NCBI GenBank assembly: GCA_964478055.1
Contig: CAYZHV010000116.1
Span: forward strand, 1-11,414
Source of the DNA: CAYZHV01 sp964478055
Lineage (GTDB): Bacteria; Spirochaetota; Spirochaetia; DSM-27196; Alkalispirochaetaceae
Reading direction: 5' to 3'
DNA: 11,414 nt
A program made the translations under genes and the position numbers. The notes under the pieces were generated by a model. The model did not search any database. It worked only from the letters and a program-made list of their open reading frames with translations, and was not told where the DNA came from. Shown here piece after piece: positions 6,174-11,414 of this stretch. Numbering within the stretch: the stretch's first letter is position 1; the number at the start of each line of letters is the position of its first letter.

Positions 6174-7274
6174 GTGCCCTCGCAGCAGCTGCCGCAGATA
6201 CTCCTCGTTGAGGATGAGCTCATCGTCGCCAAGGACCAGGCTAGACGTTTGGAACAGGAAGGGTTTGACGTCGAGCTTGCCCGAAGTGGCTCCGAGGCCG
6301 TGGCAAAGGCAGTACAGGGCCCCGAGTCGCTCCTCGTCCTGATGGACATACGATTGGGCGGTGGTATGGACGGGATAACCGCCGCGGAGGAGATCTTGAG
6401 CCGCCGGGAGCTGCCGATTGTCTTTCTCACCGCCTACGCCGACCCCAAAACCCTGAGAGAGGTCTCCCGGGTAACCCGGTACGGCTACGTGCTCAAGAAC
6501 TCCGGTTTCCCCCTCCTTCTGCAGTCGATACGTATGGCCTCCGATCTCTTCGAGGAGCGGCGGAAAGCAGTAGAGCGTGAGAAGCGGCTCCGGCAGAAGA
6601 GCTCCCAGCTCCAGCGTCTCTCTCGGCACATTCAGGATATGAGAGAGGAGCAGAATCGCTACGTTGCTCGGGAGATTCATGACGAGCTCGGCCAGGCTCT
6701 TACATCTTTGGACATCCTTCTCACCCTGGCGGAAGAGGGCACTCGGGTCGAAGGAGAGGAGCCAAATGAGTCCTTGCAGGAAACCCTTGCGGAGGCTCGG
6801 GAGGTACTTGGGCGCACCTCGGCCACCGTACGAAACCTGGTGCAGGAGCTCAGGCCCTCGGTGCTCGATCACCTCGGTCCGGTGGAGGCGATAAAAGCGG
6901 AGGTGGAGGAGTTTGAGCGGAGAACCGGGGTAACCGCCTCCTTCGAGAGCGAGCTATCCGGGAAGCCCGCAGTGGGAGAAAAATGCGCCCTGGCGCTCTT
7001 TCGGATTGTTCAGGAGGCCCTCACCAACGTCGCCCGGCACGCCGGGGCGGAAAACCTCTATCTTCGAGTCTCCCGGAGAGAGGGAGCTCTCAGCGTCTCT
7101 GCAACTGATGACGGGGAAGGATTCGATCCTGCCGCCGCGAAGGATGAGAAAACCTTCGGCCTCCTCGGAATGGAAGAACGGGCCGAAGCGTGCGGGGGCT
7201 CTCTGGAGGTCTCCAGCGAGCCGGGCAAAGGAACGACGGTGGAGGTAAGAATACCGGAGGAGACGGAAACATGA
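6174..7274 (+). CDS. Soluble hybrid histidine kinase: N-terminal receiver, HisKA_3 and HATPase domains
   Basis: A 366-aa cytoplasmic kinase with no membrane segment. Residues 8-122 are a receiver domain: acidic pocket Glu13/Asp14 in LLVEDE, phosphoacceptor Asp58 in LLVLMDIRL, Thr86 in FLTAY and Lys108 in YVLKNS. A coiled-coil linker (about 123-162) leads to a HisKA_3 dimerisation domain with phosphoacceptor His169 in REIHDELGQALTSLDILL, the NarX/DegS type. The HATPase domain follows, with N-box IVQEALTNVARHA (278-290, Asn285), G1 DDGEGFD (312-318) and G2 GLLGMEER (329-336). There is no PAS, GAF or other sensor domain, so the receiver itself is probably the input, making this a relay from another kinase. 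The start is GTG at 6174 with GAAGGAA 5 bases upstream. Its stop overlaps the next gene's start (ATGA), so the NarL-type regulator is the obvious partner. Confidence 0.92.
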   Translation: MPSQQLPQILLVEDELIVAKDQARRLEQEGFDVELARSGSEAVAKAVQGPESLLVLMDIRLGGGMDGITAAEEILSRRELPIVFLTAYADPKTLREVSRVTRYGYVLKNSGFPLLLQSIRMASDLFEERRKAVEREKRLRQKSSQLQRLSRHIQDMREEQNRYVAREIHDELGQALTSLDILLTLAEEGTRVEGEEPNESLQETLAEAREVLGRTSATVRNLVQELRPSVLDHLGPVEAIKAEVEEFERRTGVTASFESELSGKPAVGEKCALALFRIVQEALTNVARHAGAENLYLRVSRREGALSVSATDDGEGFDPAAAKDEKTFGLLGMEERAEACGGSLEVSSEPGKGTTVEVRIPEETET

Positions 7275-7903
7275 TCCGCGTGGTGATCACCGACGATCAT
7301 GAGCTCATCAGAAGCGGCTTTGCTCGGCTCATCGAGAGGGAGGAGGATCTCACTCTGACCGCCGAGGCCAGGGATGCAGCGGAAACCTTCGAGAACCTGG
7401 AGAACGAGCCCTGTGATGTCCTGGTATTGGATATCTCTCTGCCCGATCGCAACGGTTTAGAAGTGCTCAAGGAGCTTCAAGGACGGTTTCCTCGGCTCCC
7501 GGTGCTCATCCTCAGCATGCATTCCGAAGAGCAGTACGCCCTCCGGGCGCTCCAGGCGGGAGCCCTGGGCTACATAACCAAAGATAACGCCTCCCAGGAG
7601 CTGGTAAAGGCGATCAGAAAAGTCGCCGACGGCAGTCGATACGTAGGTGAACGAACCGCGGAAAGACTAGCCCTCTCCATCGGGCCCAAGGGCGCGGCTC
7701 AGCCGCACGAGCGACTCTCGGATCGCGAGTACCAGATCCTCGCCCTCATCGGCTCGGGCCGAAGCGTCCGAGAGGTGGCTGAGGAGCTCAGCTTGAGCAT
7801 TCACACCGTAAACACCTACCGGCGCCGGATCCTCGAGAAGCTCGGCCTGGACACTACTACGCAAATCGTCCGCTACGCCCTGGAGCACGAAATTACCCCC
7901 TAG
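7271..7903 (+). CDS. NarL/FixJ-family response regulator (receiver + LuxR-type HTH)
   Basis: A 210-aa DNA-binding response regulator. Receiver residues 1-120: ITDDHELIRSGF with Asp8/Asp9, phosphoacceptor Asp54 in VLVLDISLPDRNG, Ser82 at the switch position (LILSMHSEEQYA) and Lys104 in GYITKD. The C-terminal LuxR/GerE helix-turn-helix covers about 147-208: LSDREYQILALIGSGRS, then a recognition helix in LSLSIHTVNTYRRRILEKLGL. All phosphorylation and DNA-binding hallmarks are intact. The frame is open upstream to 7190 inside the kinase gene, but the ATG at 7271 gives the canonical start, with GGAGGAG 8 bases upstream and a 4-base overlap with the kinase stop. It is probably phosphorylated by that kinase. 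Targets are unknown; the inverted repeats at 6090-6112 and 7943-7957 are candidates. Confidence 0.94.
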   Translation: MIRVVITDDHELIRSGFARLIEREEDLTLTAEARDAAETFENLENEPCDVLVLDISLPDRNGLEVLKELQGRFPRLPVLILSMHSEEQYALRALQAGALGYITKDNASQELVKAIRKVADGSRYVGERTAERLALSIGPKGAAQPHERLSDREYQILALIGSGRSVREVAEELSLSIHTVNTYRRRILEKLGLDTTTQIVRYALEHEITP

Positions 7904-7921
7904 CTGTAACAAAAACTGCTA
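7901..7921 (+). terminator. Weak hairpin at the end of the response-regulator gene
   Basis: TAGCTGT (7901-7907, beginning with the stop codon) can pair with ACTGCTA (7915-7921) with one mismatch around an A-rich 7-base loop. A short ATTTT follows five bases later. The stem is AU-rich and imperfect, so at best this is a partial terminator, leaving possible read-through into the chemoreceptor gene. Confidence 0.25.
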
Positions 7922-7942
7922 CACGATTTTCACACTAACAAT

Positions 7943-7957
7943 GATACCGAAGGTATC
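7943..7957. repeat. Small perfect palindrome upstream of the chemoreceptor gene
   Basis: GATACC and GGTATC are exact inverted copies around GAA. It lies in the 92-base gap between the response regulator and the chemoreceptor, 39 bases before the latter's ATG. No T-run follows, so it is more like a regulatory site or mRNA leader hairpin than a terminator. I found no good sigma70 or sigma28 promoter match in this gap. Confidence 0.35.
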
Positions 7958-7982
7958 TCTCAACGATCAGAATGCGCATCGT

Positions 7983-7988
7983 AAGGAG
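7983..7988 (+). promoter_or_regulatory. Shine-Dalgarno of the chemoreceptor gene
   Basis: AAGGAG ends 7 bases before the ATG at 7996. It falls inside the slightly longer frame opening at 7972, so it decides for the 7996 start. Confidence 0.7.
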
Positions 7989-7995
7989 ATATCCT

Positions 7996-10524
7996 ATGAA
8001 GAGACTACGTGATATCAAAATGCGTCCCAAGCTGTTGGGACTTTTTCTGGTAGTTGGATTGATACCCCTCGCAGTGGTCGGTATCTGGTCAGCCACCCGG
8101 TCCAGCCAGGCGCTCCAGAACGACTCCATTGGGCAGCTTCGCTCAGTGAGGGATATCAAATTGAATCAGGTGGAGCAGTACTTCGCTGACCGGCGGGATG
8201 ACATGAACGTCCTGCAGGACACGGTGGAAGCCTTGGAAGACGGCGCATTCAGTTTGATCAACGCCGCACACAACGCTCAGTACACCGCCGTTACCTCTTA
8301 CCTGGACGACACTGCCCCGAGCATACGCCCGGGGGGCCCGGTGCACCGACAGATGAACGCCATCGTCGGCAACCGCGCGGAAATGGGTGAGACCGGCGAG
8401 AGCTACGTGGCCGAGCGGGTTGACGGGCGAGTCATTCTCCGAAGTGACATGGAGACTATGGGAGACGGCGCCTTTCACTACGGCGCGGACGTCACCGACG
8501 TAGACGCCCAGTATCTCCATGACGCCCTGGACGGCGAAACCGGAAGCCGTGTCATTACCGATAGCGCCGGCGAGCTCGTAATGGTCATCTTTTCCGCCTT
8601 TGAGGCGCGAGGAAATCCTTGGGCCATCATCACTAAGATGGACCTGGAAGAGGGGATCGCCCGGAGCATGGGAGAAGGCGAAGATGCCTACTTTGACCGG
8701 TACGTTGAGGAGTATGGTTACGATGACCTCTTTCTGATTCATCCGGAAGGAGACATCTTTTACACCGTTGCAAAAGAGTCGGACTACAACACAAACATTC
8801 TCAACGGTCCCTACGCCGACTCTTCTCTCGGCGAGGCGGTTCAGGAAGCTCTTGCAACCGAAGACTTCGCCTTTGGTGACTTTCGTCCCTACGAGCCCTC
8901 CGGCGGGGTGCCGGCGGCCTTTATTGCCGAACCACTGGTAGAAGAGGGTGAGACCACCCTCGTCGTGGCCCTGCAAATGCCCCTGGGCGAGCTCAACGCT
9001 ATCATGCAGGAGCGCAGCGGCATGGGCGAAACCGGGGAGACCTACCTCGTAGGACCGGAGAATCTTATGCGCTCCGACTCCTTTCTCGATCCTGAGAATC
9101 GCAGTGTGAAGGCTTCTTTTGCCAATCCCGAGACTGGGAGCGTAGAGACCGAGGCGACCAGGTCGGTGTTCAACGGCGAATCCGATGCCCGAACGATATC
9201 CGACTACACCGGTAGCACCGTGCTCTCCGCATTCGCCCCGGTTGAGGTCTATGACACAACCTGGGCACTCCTCGCAGAGATCGACCAGAGCGAGGTCTTT
9301 ATTCCGATCCGGGAGTTGGGGATCTCTATTCTGATCGTAGCCGCGGTAATTGCGATACTCGTCGCCGTTGTCGCCCTCTACGTGGCAAATATGATCGCAA
9401 AACCCCTCAATCAGGGCGTCTCCTTTGCTGAGGAGGTTGCCAAGGGCGATCTAACCACGGACCTCTACGTAAACCAGGGAGACGAGGTAGGCATCCTCGC
9501 CAACTCCTTGCGAGATATGGTAACCCGCCTCAAGAATATCGTCGGGGAAATCAACTCCTCGAGCCAGAACGTCGCCTCCGGCAGTGAGCAGCTCGCCTCG
9601 AGCTCCGAGGAGATGTCCCAGGGAGCAACGGAACAGGCCTCCAACGCCGAAGAGGTCTCCTCCTCCATGGAAGAGATGGACTCGAGCATCGATCACAACG
9701 CGGACAACTCCAAGGAGACTGATCGGGTCGCCCAGAAGGTTGCCGAAGACGCGACCAAGAGCGGCGAAGCGGTGCGACAGACCGTGGAGGCGATGACCAG
9801 CATCGCCGAGAAGATCGGCATTATCGAGGAGATCGCGCGAAACACCAACCTCCTCGCCCTGAACGCCGCTATCGAGGCTGCCCGAGCAGGCGAGCACGGC
9901 AAGGGTTTCGCCGTCGTCGCCTCGGAGGTGCGTAAGCTCGCAGAACGGAGCCAGAAGGCCGCCGGAGAGATTAGCGAGCTCTCCTCCTCCAGTGTCGACG
10001 TAGCCCAGGAAGCAGGAACGCTTCTGGACGCCCTGGTTCCGGATATTCAGAAAACCGCGGAGCTCGTACAGGAGATAAGCGCCTCCAGCGAGGAGCAGCG
10101 CTCCGGCAGCGAGCAGATCAGCAAGGCTCTCTCTCAGCTCGACCAGGTGGTTCAGCAGAACGCCTCCCAGGCTGAAGAGATGTCCAGCATGGCGGAGGAG
10201 CTTTCTGCCCAGGCCGACCACCTACAGGATACGATGTCCTTCTTCAGGATCGACCAGGAGACAAGAGCCGGCAACGGACAGAAAAAGGCGCTCACCTCCG
10301 GAAAGGGCGGCAACAAGCTTGCCCCCCAGACGACCGCCCAGCACGGTGGCAACGGCGCGGAGCCCAAGGAGGCTCAGAGCCAAGCCAACAATGCCGGCGC
10401 GGGGCAGCGAGAGCTCGTCGGTGCCGGAGTGAGCAACAACGGAAAGAGCCGGCAGGAGAAGGGGATCACCCTCGCCTTGAATGAGGGCTCCGACGCCCTC
10501 GACGAGGACTTCGAGACGTACTAA
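7996..10524 (+). CDS. Methyl-accepting chemotaxis protein with a large duplicated periplasmic sensor and C-terminal tethering tail
   Basis: An 842-aa transmembrane chemoreceptor. Transmembrane helix 1 is at about 13-32 and helix 2 at about 442-464, enclosing some 410 periplasmic residues. These hold a Cache-like sensor in which a module occurs twice: about 126-219 and 339-433, each with NAI, then MGETGE(S/T)Y, RSD, an Ile-(S/T)-Asp turn before SAF, and a final W-A/Asp-Glu end. A different module with DLFLIHPEGDIFYTV and PAAFIAEPL lies between them. A HAMP domain (about 465-518) is followed by the signalling coiled coil, whose tip has the near-invariant NTNLLALNAAIEAARAGEHG (616-635) that binds CheW and CheA. 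Glu/Gln-rich pairs before and after the tip (such as SSSEEM, SNAEEV) are likely methylation sites. After about residue 755 comes a polar, Gly/Asn/Gln-rich tail of roughly 90 residues ending DEDFETY. It is followed 14 bases later by cheW. The ligand is unknown. Confidence 0.95.
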   Translation: MKRLRDIKMRPKLLGLFLVVGLIPLAVVGIWSATRSSQALQNDSIGQLRSVRDIKLNQVEQYFADRRDDMNVLQDTVEALEDGAFSLINAAHNAQYTAVTSYLDDTAPSIRPGGPVHRQMNAIVGNRAEMGETGESYVAERVDGRVILRSDMETMGDGAFHYGADVTDVDAQYLHDALDGETGSRVITDSAGELVMVIFSAFEARGNPWAIITKMDLEEGIARSMGEGEDAYFDRYVEEYGYDDLFLIHPEGDIFYTVAKESDYNTNILNGPYADSSLGEAVQEALATEDFAFGDFRPYEPSGGVPAAFIAEPLVEEGETTLVVALQMPLGELNAIMQERSGMGETGETYLVGPENLMRSDSFLDPENRSVKASFANPETGSVETEATRSVFNGESDARTISDYTGSTVLSAFAPVEVYDTTWALLAEIDQSEVFIPIRELGISILIVAAVIAILVAVVALYVANMIAKPLNQGVSFAEEVAKGDLTTDLYVNQGDEVGILANSLRDMVTRLKNIVGEINSSSQNVASGSEQLASSSEEMSQGATEQASNAEEVSSSMEEMDSSIDHNADNSKETDRVAQKVAEDATKSGEAVRQTVEAMTSIAEKIGIIEEIARNTNLLALNAAIEAARAGEHGKGFAVVASEVRKLAERSQKAAGEISELSSSSVDVAQEAGTLLDALVPDIQKTAELVQEISASSEEQRSGSEQISKALSQLDQVVQQNASQAEEMSSMAEELSAQADHLQDTMSFFRIDQETRAGNGQKKALTSGKGGNKLAPQTTAQHGGNGAEPKEAQSQANNAGAGQRELVGAGVSNNGKSRQEKGITLALNEGSDALDEDFETY

Positions 10525-10538
10525 GGGAGGTGGAGCCG

Positions 10539-11039
10539 ATGTCAGAAGAACTAACCAATCAGTATTTGACCTTCTACTTGGATAAAGAAGAGTACGCCTT
10601 GAGCGTTACCCGGGTGCAGGAGGTGCTCGAGCTTACCGAGCCCTCCCGGCTCCCGCAGATGCCCTACTACATGGAAGGGATTATCAACGTTCGGGACTCG
10701 GTACTCCCGGTAGTGGATATGCGCCGCCGCTTCGGCCTCGAGGAGGTCGATCGGACGGTGGACAGCGCCATCGTGGTAATGGAACTCTCCCCGGCGGAAG
10801 AGAAAGACGAGGCGACCACCGTAGGCTGTCTCGTGGACGCCGTGGATGCGGTGGTCGAGATAGAGCCGACTCAGATCGAAGCGCCTCCGGAAATCGGTAC
10901 CTCCGTGGATTCCGACTTTCTCGAGGGAATTGCCAAGGTTGATGAGCGGTTTGTGATGATCCTCGACCCCAATGCCCTCTTCAACCGTCGAGAGATCGAA
11001 CGGGCGGGTTCCACCTATGCGGCTGCTGCTGGTGGATGA
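10539..11039 (+). CDS. cheW: Chemotaxis adaptor protein CheW
   Basis: A 166-aa cytoplasmic adaptor linking chemoreceptor tips to the kinase CheA. The SH3-like CheW fold is seen from NQYLTFYLDKEEYALSV through VQEVLELTEPSRLPQMP to the hallmark GIINVRDSVLPVVDMRRRFGL (47-67), with the conserved N-x-R at 50-52, and then a C-terminal half ending FVMILDPNALF. It is clearly acidic, and a short Glu/Asp-rich loop near 82-93 is longer than in enteric CheW. GGAGG (10526-10530) ends 8 bases before the ATG at 10539, which is preferred over the GTG at 10530 inside that site. It is in one transcript with the chemoreceptor upstream and overlaps the next gene by 23 bases. No cheA is in the window, so it must work with a kinase encoded elsewhere, perhaps as a receptor-dedicated adaptor. 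Confidence 0.94.
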   Translation: MSEELTNQYLTFYLDKEEYALSVTRVQEVLELTEPSRLPQMPYYMEGIINVRDSVLPVVDMRRRFGLEEVDRTVDSAIVVMELSPAEEKDEATTVGCLVDAVDAVVEIEPTQIEAPPEIGTSVDSDFLEGIAKVDERFVMILDPNALFNRREIERAGSTYAAAAGG

Positions 11040-11394
11040 CTCCCCGGAGATCCGGAAACAGTTGCCCCGTCTCTTGGGCGGGGTTGCCGGCGTCGAGGAG
11101 GTCGCCATGGCCTCCGACGCCGACTCGGGTCTCTATCGTGCCCGGGAGCTAAACCCGGATTTGATGATTATCGACCTGGAGTTGCGCCGCTCCTCCATGA
11201 ACGGCATCGAGCTCGTCTCGACGCTCGCCGAACTGGAGCGGCGCCCAATCCTGCTGGTCTACACGAATCATCCGGAGCTTCGCCCCTACGCCTTGGAAGC
11301 GGGGGCGGACCATTTCTTTGATAAGAGTAACGAGACCGGACGTCTTATCGAGACGCTCCGGCGACTTGCCGTAACCGAGGGGCTGTCCCGATAG
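11017..11394 (+). CDS. Stand-alone receiver-domain (CheY-like) response regulator
   Basis: A 125-aa protein consisting only of a receiver domain: LLLVDDSPEIRK with Asp7/Asp8, phosphoacceptor Asp53 in LMIIDLEL, Thr83 in LLVYTNHPE and Lys103 in HFFDKSNE. There is no output domain. The VYTN and GADHFFDKS stretches resemble a group of single-domain receivers distinct from the classical flagellar CheY, so the partner may be the motor, another kinase, or the receiver of the upstream hybrid kinase. The ATG at 11017 lies inside the end of cheW in another frame (23-base overlap) and has only a poor ribosome binding site (GGCGGG), which points to translational coupling to cheW. Its stop codon sits in the loop of the operon terminator. 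Confidence 0.88.
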   Translation: MRLLLVDDSPEIRKQLPRLLGGVAGVEEVAMASDADSGLYRARELNPDLMIIDLELRRSSMNGIELVSTLAELERRPILLVYTNHPELRPYALEAGADHFFDKSNETGRLIETLRRLAVTEGLSR

Positions 11395-11412
11395 AGGGCA
11401 GCCCCTTCTTTC
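11379..11412 (+). terminator. Rho-independent terminator of the chemoreceptor-cheW-receiver operon
   Basis: GGGGCTG-T-CCC (11379-11389) pairs with GGGCAGCCCC (11396-11405), with one bulged T and a 6-base loop, and is followed by TTCTTTC. The loop contains the TAG stop of the receiver gene, so the hairpin overlaps the coding end. Confidence 0.85.
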
Positions 11413-11414
11413 TA

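Noticed and set aside
6135..6872. 245-aa minus-strand open frame
   Set aside because: Antisense to the receiver and HisKA_3 domains of the kinase; no recognisable motif.
8143..10221. Two long minus-strand open frames (277 and 256 aa) at 8143-8976 and 9451-10221
   Set aside because: Both are antisense to the chemoreceptor. The second is a Leu/Gly-rich mirror of the coiled-coil codon pattern, a common artefact.
1..11414. Mobile elements, CRISPR arrays, defence systems, phage genes
   Set aside because: No transposase, integrase, long direct repeats with regular spacing, or terminal inverted repeats were seen; all sizeable genes fall into ordinary metabolic, transport or signalling families.

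Overview
The window is bacterial, densely coded and GC-rich (judged by eye). Several proteins are strongly acidic, including the osmoprotectant-binding protein, the chemoreceptor and CheW. The osmoprotectant-binding protein has a cleavable-looking Sec signal without a lipobox Cys, and the chemoreceptor has a large extracytoplasmic sensor. Together these suggest a Gram-negative-type (diderm) bacterium from a saline habitat. The style of the chemotaxis proteins makes me think of a haloalkaliphilic spirochaete (Spirochaetota), but that is a guess from resemblance, not a placement.

Left part (1-2457, minus strand). From the left edge there is the N-terminal 47 codons of an RtcB-type RNA ligase, an archaeal-type cofactor-independent phosphoglycerate mutase (apgM), a gap of about 450 bases with at most a tiny putative membrane-protein ORF, and a PaaI/YdiI-type hotdog thioesterase. 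The thioesterase appears to be read from its own promoter as a near-leaderless mRNA. That promoter is fused to the terminator of the next operon.

Middle (2429-5897, minus strand). This is a complete four-gene OpuC/OsmU-type ABC importer for quaternary-amine osmoprotectants (glycine betaine, choline and similar). The order is permease, ATPase with tandem CBS domains, permease, periplasmic binding protein, with very tight spacing and a strong intrinsic terminator.

Right part (6174-11412, plus strand). Divergent from the importer is a signal-transduction block. A soluble kinase (receiver + HisKA_3 + HATPase, no membrane sensor) overlaps a NarL/FixJ-type response regulator by 4 bases. About 90 bases further on is a second tight cluster: a large chemoreceptor (842 aa), CheW, and a stand-alone receiver whose start lies inside cheW. 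It is closed by an intrinsic terminator whose loop contains the last stop codon. No CheA, CheR or CheB is present, so the receptor-CheW pair must use a kinase encoded elsewhere.

Points of most interest are: a duplicated sensor module in the chemoreceptor's periplasmic part; its long polar C-terminal tail ending in a DFETY sequence that resembles the CheR/CheB-tethering pentapeptide of enteric receptors; the terminator-promoter fusion in front of the leaderless thioesterase; and a perfect inverted repeat in the divergent control region between the osmolyte importer and the kinase/regulator pair. I see no mobile element, CRISPR array, tRNA or rRNA, and no convincing evidence of a wholly new system.
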